Assembly: GCF_037975245.1 (NCBI RefSeq)
Contig: NC_092569.1
Location: forward strand, 12,740,001 to 12,804,000
DNA from: Apostichopus japonicus
Lineage: Eukaryota > Echinodermata > Holothuroidea > Aspidochirotida > Stichopodidae
Direction of reading: 5' to 3'
Length of the DNA: 64,000 bases
Part shown: one piece after another, positions 25,508 through 39,005 of the stretch
How the letters are laid out: the number at the start of each line of letters is the position of its first letter
How positions within the stretch are numbered: position 1 is the stretch's first letter
Program-made: the position numbers and the translations under genes
The notes under the pieces: model-generated
Seen by the model: the letters and a program-made list of their open reading frames with translations, nothing else
What the model was told of the DNA's origin: nothing
Database searches by the model: none

Positions 25508-28500
25508 TTATGTTTGGTTCCTAATTTCCTGATCCTGTCAAGTCTAATTATACAGCAAGCTTATACCTCATTTTGTTAGCAGTGAGCACTGTCAATGGTA
25601 TCATTTATTTTTGTTATGGAATTTTATCTGCAATCAAATGTTATGATATTGCAACAAACTGAAATTTGAAAAAAAAAGCAAATAAAAGTTCAAGCACAGA
25701 AGGAAGTTGTTGCACAGTTTTTTGGCCTAGACTGACACTCATCACTATTATTGTCCTGTTTGTGCTGCTTGCTGGTCAAAAAGCAATTGACTATTTCTAC
25801 AGCAAAGACATCGTGATGCTGAGTCTACAATTTTTTTTAAAAGACATAGAATTTTATCATTTAAAAACAAAGCAGGCGGCCTCTAAAAAAGGAGTGGGTG
25901 GTGACACTAAATATGAATTTTTTAATTTGGCCTAATAATTGATCTGAAACAAAGAAATAGTTTTTAAAATTGCATGAAATGAAACACAAAACCATGATAA
26001 TATGAAACATCAAACTCACACAACTATCTACCGGCCTAGGCCTATATACCATCTAAATAAACTTACGGCTTACTATGAACGTTACACTAGAGGCAGTGTC
26101 AAAAGGCATCATCAAAACTTATGCACATTGTCAGTTATATGAACAGACTTACATATGTTGGAAAGTGAAACACAATTTGCTAACTTTGAATATAAAACAT
26201 TGACACACAAATGACACACCCTTTTCCTGGTAATTTGTCTAGAGGTACCCTCAAACTCAAAGAAAACACTTGAGGCATGCAGAACCGTAGCAAACTAGGC
26301 TCAAACGTGAAATACATTATTATCTGATGTAACATTGTAGGAGACACTATTTTCAATGTTGGTATAGGTCCCGGGGGTGGGTCGTACAACTGACAAGTGC
26401 ATTCAATATGCCACATTAATATTTCGCTAAACTGGTATGCATAGCTATACACACTAAACGCTGTTAAACTTCTCTGACGATTTTAGTACTAAATTGCAAC
26501 TTATATAAGTTAGACATTAATTTTAAGTCCACCAATTTCCGTAAATTTGGTAAGCCATCATAATATAGGATGAACTTTACCATAATGGTGAATAACTCAT
26601 TGCAAAACTTAAAAAATATACCGCCATTTTTTTTACGCGGAACTCGGGTCATTACGCGCTATTCATGCACTTACTATTTAAAGTTCGTCCAAGTTTACTC
26701 TCTTACCAAAGCATAAAAAATTAATCCAAACCTCACATCTAACAGCACATTAGTTCGTAAGTTTACCACTTCGACTGGTTCCGGCAATCTTTTATTTTGA
26801 GTACGATCGGCGATCTTTTGTCGCGGCTTACGCGGAACCCATGTACCTACTGTAGTATTATATAGGATATACACTAGGCCATAGCGCACAGTTGATTCCA
26901 GCGTTAGACCTAGGAATATGCTTGTGTACTTAGCCTAGGTTAGGCCCAGTCCGGCAGACTGAAATGCAAGCCGCTAGGTAAACATTTCAGCATGGTGGTC
27001 TAATATTACTACAGGCTCGCCTATGCCTAGGCTAATCCATGAACTGGGCTTTGTGCTGTGGTATGCTTTACATACCCACAAACTACAACACATGCCAGCG
27101 TATAAATTATAATTGTGTAAATGGTGAAAGTAAACGGCAGTGCCTGTGTAGCCTAACATTTCATTGCATGCAGAATATTCTGCCCCATGAAAACAGCTTA
27201 AAGGTCATGCAAAATTACAATAGCAATACACAGGCCTGCCATTTCATTCGAAGTTGTTCTCAAAAAAGCAAAGATGGGGTTTTCTGCTTTTGCCATACAG
27301 AAGTCTGAAATTTCACATTACTGAGTTCTTACCATTTACGTTGAAATATTATACCGTAATTCTTTTCATCAAAATTCTTTCGTATCACATTTACAGCATG
27401 TCACGCCACATTTGAAAAATGAGGCTAACTTATCCCAGAGCCCTAGACACACATTAGCCATTGAAAAGAACACTTCCAGGCAGTGTTTCCTCTAAGAAAT
27501 TTCCCATTGAGTCAAAATGGCTAATATCTGAACATTTGACTCACCACCATCCTGGGGGAGGGGTCTAAGCGGGGGGAGGTAAAATTTCCTTTAGGAAGGG
27601 AGCTTAGATGCGAAATGGTGCTATCATTTTCCTCTTTTCAGGTATCCTTATCAAGGGATATTGTAATGAAATTTCCTCTGTTTGAAGAATAAAAAATTGT
27701 GCTTTCTGGTGCCATATGAGCTGTTGTTGGAACCACTCGATGAGAGCTTTAGAATAATTTTCACCGATTTTAAACCAGAAACCAGAAGTTAAATAACTTG
27801 CTTTGTTTTTTCTCTGGCCCCTTATCATTTGGGGGGTTTGCGATTGTTACTACCTTCAGCCATTTTAGACGAATGAGGCAGAATGATTTAGCCAGCGTTA
27901 AAATTCAATTTTTGGTGTGTTCAATCAATGTGTAATTCGCATTCCTTATTACAAACTGTGACCTGCTCCCGTTTACTGGCCTATTTATTGTTACTCCTGC
28001 CCTATTCCAACAACTTTAAACATACATCAAATACTAATAACTCTGCTGGGGGTCCTAAACACTGTCACTCTTTACTTTCTACAAAGTACTAATCCATCAC
28101 CTTTTCAAAGTTTATACACGGTCACCGTCTACGTGACTACTGATACTGTTTATGAACTCTATTCACGCAGATAGTAGATACTGTACAGTTAGCTATCCAG
28201 ATTTTCAACATGAATAGGCTATCTGTGTGGTAGGGTGCTTCCCTTCTGACCGTGGCGTAATGGCAATATAATGTTGTGTTTTGATTTTTTACTCCAGATA
28301 TGATCTATGGTTGTTTGCGTAAAATTAAATGCAAACGGCCTTCTCTTTTATATAACAGAATACCGAGCCTTTTGCGTAGTAAAGTGATAGTCATAGATTC
28401 ACAAATTAATACATCCATCAGATGCCGCGAGAAAGATTTATGTACATACAGTAGGCTACGATTGCTAAAAAGGTAGTGTAACAATGTACACAGTCGTCGA

Positions 28501-29572
28501 AAAAGTTTATAATGCTAATTCATACAATGATTTGTTGTTTGTAAAACGTGGAGGCATATCAGCCCGCACATCACCAAAATTAATAGTTTGTCTTGTCAAA
28601 CTTGATGAGGAATTTACAATCGTTTCTTTTCAGTGAAGAATAAGGTTCGTATGAAAACAAGACAGGCAAAAATTCCCACCAAATTATTTTATTGAACCAA
28701 AAACGCAATCGGTCAATGTTTTTGTGACTTTTCAAGATCTATGTTACATTTTGCCGACAGTATTAGTACTAAACATCGGCCAATCCAATGTCTGATTTTA
28801 AATTAAGGCATGGAACCCTGAGCTTTATTTAAACGATGATTGCTAAATAATAATAAATTAGTTCGTTGCATATTACGCTTTATTTTGACAAGCTAAATTT
28901 GGCTCAAATAGTGCACCACTTGCAATGTAATGTAGGCTATACGGATATATATTTAGTACACTGGTAGTGCGAGCCATCGTAGAGTAGGCAATGCATCAGT
29001 GCACGTTACGTTATATGATATAGCTTTACAGCAAGCGAGCTAAATCTGCATGACTGTATAAAAAAAACATAGCTACGGTACAGTTAACGATCGCTAATTT
29101 AACATTTCTGTCGATAAAATTGGAAACAATTTAAAGTAATAATTTCTCCACTTCAAGTTGAAGTTCTGAACACCATGCCTTTTGAAACGTTTTTTTTTCC
29201 ATTCACACTTTATAAAATGAAACTCTCTTTTTTTTCTCTCTCTCTGAACGCCAGTGAGTCAAATCGGCAAGCCTTTGAATCAAAATTGCGTCATAGCGGC
29301 TTAGCGGAAACACTGCTTCCAAGGTAGTCTGTGTCTTCTTGATGTGAAGCATCGTACAACTAAATTGGGGTTTTCTCATTAGTGGCAGCACTTTTTGAAG
29401 GGTCAAGATATTCTAAAACAGTGGAACCAAAATTTGCAGTTGCACAGTTCTTAATAGTTACAGTGCTTGAAGTAAATTATGGTCCATATTATATACATGT
29501 AAATAATGTGTAAATAAGCTTAACTCAGTTCATTAAATTATTTTAACTTGAATTCCTGTTTTGTATTTAACA
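25508..29572. other. Gene-poor intergenic region
   Basis: I see no supported exon. It contains the CGCGGAAC-type repeat (26627-26862) and a fragment at about 27540-27640 (CCTGGGGGAGGGGTCTAAGC) matching sequence near 19040 and, inverted, near 30870-30920. An 89-aa frame at 25666 with one hydrophobic stretch has no recognisable family. Confidence 0.4.
26627..26862. repeat. Dispersed repeat with CGCGGAAC motifs (copy 2)
   Basis: TTTACGCGGAACTCGGGTC at the left and TTACGCGGAACCCATGTACC at the right match, in reverse order and strand, the boundaries of 18548-18970. Confidence 0.45.
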
Positions 29573-32500
29573 GACACATTTTGATAATCATCAATTTGAA
29601 AGTGGACGTGCTGACGGGAAAAAGAAATTGAAATGATCTGCTATACCTACAATCTTCTGTCACCGCAAAGTAACAAAACCAAGGATGTCACCACTAAAGA
29701 GGTGTTCATCGTCTACGGACCCAAGCACACTCACACAGGTTGCAAAGTCAGACCACTCCTATAGCCGGGATTGAGCTGAAGGAAAAACTTCAAGTGCCGG
29801 TAAGTTTCATGTGCCTATTTGTACAGTATGAAAATCTTTGTAATGCATGTCTTCTGCAGGTAAGATGTAAGTTTTCAGAAACCCCTTACTGTATGATAAA
29901 CAAAATATATGAATGTGTACAAATTTATGATGGTTGAAAATATACCTAAAAGCACTGTCCAGGGTAAAACAATCTGATGGCTTCTAGGTGGTTTACAGCA
30001 TCCTCATAGATCTCACTTGCCATTATCCAACCCCCCCCCCTTTCCAAGAATTACTTTGAAAAAAAAAACTGATCCGTAAACAATTAATCCACATTTATGA
30101 AAATGTTAACTTTGTCAAAGATTTTGATTAATGATTTTGTCAACTTAGTACAACGATTTTCATACAATTTCAATTTGTGGTTGTGGATGAAACGTCTAGC
30201 TCACAGATGCTTACATTAAAGGTCAGAGTGATGTCACATATGGACATTGGCCTATCCTGAATTTCAATTTCCATCCTTTGATACAGTACTCTCTTTGGGG
30301 GTATAGTACTGAGCTTTAATTTTATTTTATTATCACAAACTAATGAAACCTTGATGACAATGAATTCAAATATGAATTATAACCTAAATAAACCTGTATA
30401 CTCAGGGTTGTTCACTTGACTTAAGATATATTGGATAATATACTGGATATATATACAGGGATGTGCCCACGCTGGGCGGCACTGGGTGGCCCCACCCAGA
30501 ACTAAAAATTACCTCCCAGCACTGTCTTAAAAATCGTGAATCCCGCCCAGCATTATTTTGATCTAAAATCCCGACATTCATAACAATATATTCAACATAA
30601 ATTGGGCCTAGCCTATGCCAAAATCATACAGACTAATAATGCATCAGTTACGCATGCGAGAAACATTACTTACGGCTCTCAATCGGTCCCTTGTAAAATC
30701 TCTTTTTAAACAAACTAATAACTTTGACCAGGTACGTAATATATTCCCGAATTTTTTTTTTTTAAATGGCAATTTTTAACAAAATTAGTACATTTGTATG
30801 TGCTTAAAAAGCTATACAAGTGCTAGCATTTGGCATCTGAGCACCTTCAAAAATCCAAAAATTTCTCAAAGGGGAGGGGGACACCCACTCCCCCTTAGAC
30901 CCTTCCCCAGGACGGCGATTAGTATACCCGGTACTCAGGAAATCCTGGGTTCATCGCTGAATATATATAAATGTGTTTCATATAAGGGAGTGATCGTTTT
31001 CATCATTATCACTGCCATCATTATCATCATATTAATATTTATCACAATTTAAACTTTCAATTTTAGTGGCCTGAATCATAGTAGTTCTGTAGTACCATAC
31101 TTTTCTCTCTACACAGCTGAAAAAAAGGTGCCACCGAAGGGGAAGCCATTGCTGTGACATCAGATGCAGGGAGCAGACCACATGTTCGTTTGCAAAGTAG
31201 AATAAAGCAACTGAGAGTCGACCTACGAAAGACCGAAAGAAACTATGGGGCACTTCTAAAGGCTAAAGTAAGGCAAAAGAAACTGATTTCAAGAATATTT
31301 GTGAAGGACCAGTTGAAATGACTATCAAGAGGAGGCATGAGAGGAAAGCAGTGGACATAAAAAAACTGCGAAGAAAGCATTGCGTTTACGATTTGCATGT
31401 GGTTCGTGTGGCTACAAGCTCCTTCGTCAGCAGCATTATCCACTACCATCCGAGCGGACTCTCCAAAGAAGGATGGAGAAAGGAAAGTTTCAACCAGGTG
31501 TCCTTTGCCAAGTCTTTTCCTAGAGTTGAAGGTCGATGCAATGCAAGAAGAAGAAAGAATGTGCTGTTTAACTTTAGATGAAATTTCTCTCTCTTCAAAG
31601 GTTGAGTTTGATCCTGGCAGTGGAACCTTGACAGGCAATGTGACTTTGCAGCAGCATACTGGTACCGCAGACCTTGCCTTAGTACGTGTTCATGCTGGGA
31701 GGGACCACGACACGCTGCAAGCAGACTGTGGCATACCACTTTACCAGTGGTTCAACAGATGGTTAAGTCTTCAAAGATATCATTCGAAATATTATGCAAT
31801 GTGTCACTGACATAGGTAGGACTGTTTGTTCTCTCGGTGACAAGTGACATGGGTAGTGCAAATCAAGCAATGTGGAAGAGCTTTGGAGTGGTATGTGGAA
31901 AGCACTGTAGTACCGAAAATAGAATCCCGCACCCTCAAGAGCCTGGAAAGTGTCTCTACCTCCTTGCAGATGTTCCCCATCTTTTTAGAAATGTGAAAGC
32001 TGCACTTGTAAATGGACAGAACTTCTCACTAGCTCTAAGAATACTGTCGATCAACAGCAGTTAAATTCATCCGTTGTAAACGTAGAACCTCTTCGAGATC
32101 TTACAGAATTTCAGGATGGGCTCCACTTGAATCTCGCTCCTAAACTGACGAAAGCTGCACTAACACAATCACACTTTGATAAGATGAAGGTGTCTAATGC
32201 AACTAGGGTGCTTGGGCATGATGTCAGCTCTGCTCTTACCTATCTTGTCAAAAAAAGGAGGAAAAAGTGAGGACTACTTGATTACAGCATGGTTTGTTGA
32301 ACTCATGAACCACTGGTTTGAATTGATGACAAGTCGACATCCTGTACTGGCAATCAGTAAACTTAAATGAGAGAAATACAATGAAACAGTCACATCATAC
32401 CTCAATGATGTTATTACAATCTTCAAAGGCCTATCAGTTGGAAATGGTGTTTGAAAGCCCATGCAGACTGGGGTCATCCTTTCAACTACGTCTATTGTCC

Positions 32501-33318
32501 AAATTGCAGATGAGTTGCTGAATGCTGGACACAAATTTCTTTTAGCATCACGGCTTACTCAAGACTGCCTAGAGAATTTATTTTCAGTAGTTCGTTTGAC
32601 GAAAGCCTATTCCATCACCCCTGGAATTGAAAATTTGCATTCAAATTAATAAGCAGTGCACAATTTCTAACTCCTAAAACGAACCGGTAGCTATGAGCAA
32701 GATGATACAAATTTTTCGGCAGGTTTTCTCATCCCCAACGAGAATGTACAGCTTCCACCAGAGCCAGAAATTACTGACATTGACTTTTCTGATGAACAGG
32801 TTGTCACAGAACTTCCCCAAGTAGAACTTGATAGCCTCTATAGCCTTGCAGGGTACTGTGTTAATAGCATAAAGAAAAACGAGAAAACTTGTAATGGGTG
32901 TCTGAAAGAGGTGACAGCTGGACATCAAGATGAACCGCATCAAGCTGCTGGACTCACCCTACTGAAAGAGTACCGACAAGGATGCCTGCAACAAGTCTCT
33001 GAATTGGCATTTGACATCCTAATACAAGTAGAAACTATGTTCAGAGGCAAATAGAACAATCTCATGAAGGAGTCTAATATCAAAATTGTTCTTGTGGCTC
33101 AAGCAGAACAATTAACAAGAGATATCCAGTTGCCATCTCATTGCCACAATCTTAAACATAAGCTCATAATTAAATTCATTAATGCTCACTTACACTTCTT
33201 CTGCAGAAAAAAAAAAATTATGAACGTAAAAAAGAAAGAGGCAGAAAAGTCAAAGAAATGGGGTGAGCTAGGTATCAAATGCATGACAATGTGCAAACTT
33301 GCAAAGAAAGTACAGTAA
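29573..33318 (+). pseudogene. Broken THAP9/P-element-type transposase
   Basis: After an acceptor near 29572 the frame reads like the end of a THAP zinc-binding domain: THFDNHQFESGRADGKKKLK, then a stop, then SAIPTIF. From 31104 fragments in several frames match P-element/THAP9 transposases in order: LRFACGS...YPLPSERTLQRRMEKGKF; the DEISLSSKVEFD region; VTSDMGSANQAMWKSFGVVCG (near 31830-31890); LYLLADVPHLFRNVKAALVNG; GVILSTTSIVQIADELL; SRLTQDCLENLFSVVRL. Stops and frame changes (for example near 31520, 31810 and 32270) separate them, so no functional protein is expected. The THAP domain in a separate exon resembles the THAP9/P-element layout. The 5' end of THAP and the element termini were not found. 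Confidence 0.75.
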
Positions 33319-33902
33319 CTTAACTTATTTTTGAGAAATTTTTGACTTCCAATATCCTTCAGTTTTAACCTTTCTGACTATTTAACTTTGATGAGATTGG
33401 AGCACATTTCTGTAAACAACAGATACTGTAATTCATAAAGGAAGGGTATACTATTTGCAATTGATTTTCTGAACTTCATTGGGCCATTTCATAGTGGGGG
33501 GGGGGAGGCTGAATGGGTAAGGGACATATTCATTATGCCATTAGAAAGCAATGCAATGCCAAATTATCCGGTGTATATTTTTCAGGGAAATTTTCTCTTT
33601 TCCCTAGCTCCTAGCCACAGGCCTGAAGTATTTGTAACCCATTGAAAAGTTCTTGTAGGTTATATAATTATTGATAAAAATAAATTTCTTTAAAGTAAAA
33701 GAAATGTTTTATTTTAACTTTTAGTTTTTTAATCTTGTCTCTATGCCAAGTATCTGTACAATTTCCACAATATTCACCGAATTAAAAAAAAAATCTATGC
33801 ATTCATGCTTTCCCTTGCGTTCATAGTCGGCAGAATGAGAAAAAAAACAACCTTTAAACATGTTTTGTATATTGTCAAAATTTAGTGGAGCAATGACTTT
33901 AA

Positions 33903-34060
33903 GCAGGCGCGTATCCAGGATTTTCTAACCCGGGGGGCGCGAATTACTATCTAAGCGGAGCGCCACCAACGGTTGGCGCGCAGCGTCCAAGAAAATTTCT
34001 GGTTTTGATACCCCCCAGATCACCGGAAATGGCACTTCTTGGGCCTGAAAACTGACCAAC
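33903..34060. repeat. Fragment of the CAGGCGCGTATCC G-rich element family
   Basis: AGCAGGCGCGTATCCAGGAT is followed by a G-run, CTATCTAAGCGGAGCGCCACC, GGTTGGCGCGCAGCGTCCAAG and CCCCCAGATCACCGGAAATG. This is the same module order as at 17250, 19180 and 35010. Only one terminus is evident, so the copy is probably truncated. Confidence 0.5.
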
Positions 34061-34970
34061 CAGATGTACACTTTTTGCCTGGGAACCAAGTATTTCCCAA
34101 TAGTTTTTTTCCATCCATAACCTTTTTGTAGATTGTCACCAGTCACACATCATGTTCGACCTCATCGCATGTCCTGTGGATCATTGCTTTGTAGGTGACT
34201 CTACGTCGCGGCCCACAATACCCGTCAGCCCCACTTTTCAAGGTTTTAAGCCCATTATTTGTTCAGAATTTGAAAATTCACATTTCTCGTGAATAAACTC
34301 ACTTCAAAACATGCCCATAATGTTGCACAAAATTTCATCTATGGACAACCAATATAGAAAAACCTCCTTCAACCCCTAACCAGGGAGTTGTTATAACAAC
34401 TCCCTGCCCTAACAGAGCGGTCAAAATTGCACGAGTAGAGGGAAGTGTGATGAAGAATGTTGGTCAGGAAATTTTCGAAAATTCAGATACAGTTAATTTA
34501 ATATTAAAATAATATTAAAACTTCTTATAACGGCTATTATAAAACTTGGTTGAAGGAAATGAAAAAATAGCAGATATTTCCGAAACCGAACACTACACAC
34601 TAGGCGTAGGAGGTGGGGGGGGGGGGCTGGGGCCCCTAATTCGCCATTACTAATGTTAAAGAGAGTTATGACATAATTGGACTTCCAAACTTTTTTCTCC
34701 ATCTGCATAAGACATTTCGTTGTTTACATTAGCATCCCGCGGTATACTGCGCAACTTTCACGGACTGTACGGTACACGATGGCATGCGATATAACAACCG
34801 ATGCTTGCTTGTATGATATTGACATTAACATGTTGAACGCGCGGAACGCGCGAAAACTTTTGGTTATTTCTTTCGGGCAAGTCTGGCAGTTTTGAGGCTG
34901 TTCATCATGGAACGCCATTTTTCATGCTCAATGATATGATGTGATATCTGCTGTTTGCTTTACAAATTCG

Positions 34971-35780
34971 AACAGGCGCGTAGTGAGGAATTTGCCAAGG
35001 GAGGCAAATTATCTAAGCGTAGCGCCACCATGAGTTGGCGCGAAGCGTACAAGAAAATTTTGGCCGAAAATGCCTCCCAGATCGCTGGAAATGGCACTAC
35101 CCAGGACCTTTTGTTGGCGCGAAGCGTACAAGCAAATTTTGGCCAAAGTGCCTCCCAGATCGCTGGAAATCACTCTTCCTAGGCCTTTTAAGTTGCATTT
35201 AAGCATTTTCTATTTTGAAACAACTAGCGATATTATAAAGAAAAATGCTGAAGGGAGGGGGGGGGGGCGGTCGCCCCTTCCCGAAATGCGTCATGTTCCC
35301 CGACGACACGGTCGAGTTCGAGACCAGCCACAGTTGGTTTCATAGCACAATTCTACAATTGTTTAAGGCGTATATACACACACACGCGTTATGATAGACC
35401 ATAGTATATATATATAAATATATATAGATCATTAGTCAGAGAGGATAAATGGAAACGTCAAAAATGGAGTTGTCGGTGTAAGGGGTTGGGTGAGGCACAC
35501 GCCCCTTCCGAGATCATTGATCCGTCCCTGGCTACCCTGTATATATAATAGGGATCAGCGCTGTAATGATGTCACTGTTCCTCTTTCTCTTCCCGGTGTC
35601 TTGGCGTTTTTCTCTTACTCCCTCCTTTCTCCTTTTTCTCTCTTTCTTCTTTTTCTTTTCCCTTCCTTCCTCTCCTCCTCCTCTTTTTTCCCCCTCTTTT
35701 TCTTCTCTTTTTTTCTCTCCTTTTTTTCTTACCCGGGGGGCGCGCGCCCCCAACGCCCCCCCTGGATGCGCGCCTGTTAA
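34971..35780. mobile_element. Non-autonomous G-rich element with internal duplication
   Basis: Starts AACAGGCGCGTAGTGAGGAA and ends GGATGCGCGCCTGTTAAG, an imperfect inverted pair. Inside is the CTAAGCGTAGCGCCACCATG module. An approximately 75-bp block (TTGGCGCGAAGCGTACAAG ... CAGATCGCTGGAAAT) is tandemly duplicated at about 35035 and 35112. A G-run, a polypyrimidine tract and GGGGGGCGCGCGCC near the right end complete it. It has no protein frame. Confidence 0.55.
35572..35735. repeat. Polypyrimidine tract
   Basis: About 160 bp almost wholly of C and T on the plus strand, with clustered TTCTTT and CTCCTC blocks. Such strand-asymmetric tracts can form triplex DNA. Charged or Phe/Ser-rich frames across it are compositional artefacts. 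Confidence 0.85.
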
Positions 35781-35789
35781 GTTTTGGTA

Positions 35790-37980
35790 ATTTTCAACTC
35801 ACCACACCCCGCCGTACCCTTCCCAATACATTTACTCCACTAAAAATTCGCCTTCCACTACCCTTTCCCCTGTAGTCCCAGTATGGAATGTTGCCAATGG
35901 TAAAGTGTACAATTATTTTAAGTTACTTTGGAGGGCCGAAGCTGTATAAATGCATAAATCAGCAATACTTTGATACGTTTAAACAGGAGGTTGGTACCCT
36001 ATGGCCCACTTCACTCTCCCTGACTCCCGCCCCTGTAATACGGAAAAGTTCAATGTTAACCAAATTTGTCATCAAACTTGATTTTCTTGCTGTAAAACAA
36101 AACATGTACTGCTCACTTAGCCTCTACACTTGTGTACACTGTAAGTGGGACATCCAACAAATGGAAACAAAATGGCGCCCAACTTTAAGTTGTCGCAACT
36201 CTCAGTATAAAGGAACTCTAATACAAGGTATTAGAGCGGGAGCCCAGAGGGTTTGGTTAAATGGGAAGGTAAACAATTGCCTTGTACATCACAATGTTCA
36301 CAATGCATTCCTGTATATGAAACCTGATGACTGGCAAACCGGCTGTGGTGGGTGTGGCTGGGAGAGCAATTTTAAAGTCACCTAAAAGCTAACCTAGATC
36401 ACCTTTCATGGTAACCACATCAAAGTTAGTACAATGTGTCAGGTATGGCCCCAGGAGCAACAAATGGCCATCGCCAGTAATTATTGGTGGTGGGGTACCC
36501 CTGCCAGTCATCAATAATTGACCGCTCACGGCTGACCTAGGTCAGCTCATGAGGTATCCACTTGAAACCTACTGGAAAATGATGGTTAGAACTTCAGATA
36601 AAAGGGATGGGCATTGCCAGTAATTTATATTGGTGGGGTAGGCTACCCCTGCCAGTAGACCCCCAAAATGCCCCTCCCCTCATTGACCAAGGTCAGCTCA
36701 TGAAGTAACCAGTTGAAAACTACTGGAAGATGATTGGCAGGACTCTATATGTAAGGGAGGGGCATTTCCAGTAATTTATATTGGTGGGGTACCCGGTCTA
36801 TATGAAGTTCACTCAGGTTTTGCTTTTTAAATTACCATGCTAGATTTTTCTGAATTTGACCTTTGTTGACCACAAATTACTTTTGATCTCCATATTATAT
36901 GCTAGATTTTTCTGAATTTGACCTTTGTTGACCACAACTTACTTTTGATTCCCATATTATACATACACAATACGTTAATTATGCTATGATTGTAAGCACT
37001 GTGCACACAAATAAACAAGTTTTTTTTTTTTTATCATGTTTAGGTATTCAGTCATGAACAGCTGTTGACCTCACATGACCCTGTGACCTGCACATAAAGC
37101 AACATACTTTTCTCTTTTAAGCTGTCCTTTTTTCAAGCAACTCATCTCACCGGCTGTAACATCATGTTAATCCTTTGCAACGTGTCAAAATGTGATTGGT
37201 TACATTCAAGACAGCACTTTCTGAATGATGAATTAGTAAAGCCTGTGTCTCACACATTTCTATTTCATTTTGCAATTAAAAATGCAATTTGAGTGTTGGT
37301 TAAGAGAACTAAGCATTATGTCATTAGATAAAATTAGTTGAAAGAGTTTAAGTAAAACTGGACTCTCGCAGGTTCCATTCAGAAAAGTGTTGGGCTGGAG
37401 CGCTTCCTCTTTGGGGGTCAGAGGGGCCCTAAATATCTGACCCCTATATCAAGATTGCAATTGGTCAGACTAAGCATCATTCTACATATTTCTTCCAAAC
37501 TGAAAGATTAATAACCAGATGAGTGAATAATGAATCAATTTGATCCTTAACATTTCTTTGCCGTGACATTTTTCATTTACTTATATTTCAGTTTTATATA
37601 AATCACATGTGAATAGCAAATTAGTAATAAAAAAATTGACTTTGGTCTTTATAATTTGAAAGGAAGTTGACAGTGAAGCCAATGACCTTCCTTGTCATGG
37701 CCTCTCTGCAGTATCAAATATTGTTAATATTTTTGTCCAAAAAGTGTGCTAAGAAAACCGCATTAAAATGATATCATTCCACTCTGTAATGGTGCTTCAG
37801 ACCCCTCTCTAAAATGATCCTAATTTATAAATTATGCCATTATGCCAAGTCATGCTCACAAGTCCAGATATGCTAGGGTGCATGGTCACTGATATATCGT
37901 AATGGAAGACACATAGATTAATCCAGGTGACATGTCAAGGTGATATGGAGTGCTAGTCATGTGGAAGAAACCCTGCTATG
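35790..37980. other. Gene-free stretch with short tandem duplications
   Basis: A unit of about 150 bp containing AGGTCAGCTCATGA and CCAGTAATTTATATTGGTGG recurs about 2.5 times at 36440-36800. A 62-bp unit (GCTAGATTTTTCTGAATTTG...) is duplicated at 36839 and 36901. A 165-codon frame at 35888-36385 matches no family I know and is not called as a gene. Confidence 0.6.
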
Positions 37981-38344
37981 TGAAAGGCATTGAAGACTCA
38001 CCCCAAACGGTGTGAGGCCATCTGAAAAAGTTAACTTTCTATTGCTTGCAATTGACGTTCTGTTTTGTGTTCCTACAAAATGCTGACAGTAAAGCAAAAG
38101 CTTTTTATCTTTAGCTGGACCTGAGATGTCCACCGCTGTATCGTTTATACACTGTGCTGTGGGTATTGACCGCAGCTGTATGTACTGACTGTACACTAGT
38201 GTCTAATTACCGAGGTTAGCAAGTTGTGTGTGTATTTTCTGGGATCGATGGTGGTGTCTAACACTTCTGTTACACCTCATTCGAAACTAGGTCAGATTAC
38301 CGGCATTAGACGTTTTTTTTTGCGCAAGTCTTCACACCCTTTAA
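37981..38344 (-). mobile_element. TTAA-flanked MITE (copy 1, reverse orientation)
   Basis: Begins TGAAAGGCATTGAAGACTC and ends GTCTTCACACCCTTTAA. Its interior (ACTAGTGTACAGTCAGTACA, AGGTGTAACAGAAGTGTTAG and GGACATCTCAGGTC, read on the minus strand) is shared with the copies at 45978, 47377 and 60171. The terminal inverted repeat is about 17-20 bp. It has no coding capacity. Confidence 0.85.
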
Positions 38345-39005
38345 TACTTATCAGCTTGATTTCAATACAGTCAATATGAAGCTAGAGAAATGCCGGTCAT
38401 TCAAACATGCGTCCTCTGAGAGGTCATGCCGGATGGAGGACAGTACAACTGAACCTGGTCGGCGTCTTTTGATTCTCTAGGACATATGCCTTTAGTAAAT
38501 ATACTTTCACATTTTGATTGATTCCTTTGTTTTAGACCATTAACCTACCTAGTATACTGACATACATTTGCTTAAATTTGCTATCTGGTACATCTTGACC
38601 ACTTACCCTAGAGATCCTGGGGATAGTTACGTGGTACTTGCAAGACAAAATGCTATATAAACTTAGCCAATTGCTACGGTAATTGCAAAGGTGTATAAAG
38701 CAGTTTTGTACACACTAATGGTTTTGGTATTTTATGATTTAACCCAAATTCATAAACTTCTAAATTGCTACATATTGTCAACAATTATGTATTTCCAGAG
38801 ACCAGTTTTTTCAATATATTTGTCCTTTGCACTCTCCATTCTGATATGAATCTATTTTTCTATGATAGATTAAACGTTCCAAGGAATTCCAACACATCTT
38901 AAATCGACAGCTTGCTGTTCAGTTTTCCATTGAAGTATTGATTTGCACAATTTTCAACATTTGACATGATAACGTCAATTGAAGCACGTTCCCACTTGCA
39001 GGAAA

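Noticed and set aside
31318-31739. Several overlapping frames in the P-element region
   Set aside because: Only segments whose residues match P-element transposases in order were used; the others are alternative-frame shadows.
35888-36385. 165-codon plus-strand frame
   Set aside because: No recognisable domain, no homologous motif and no splice or promoter support; likely chance in repeat-rich DNA.
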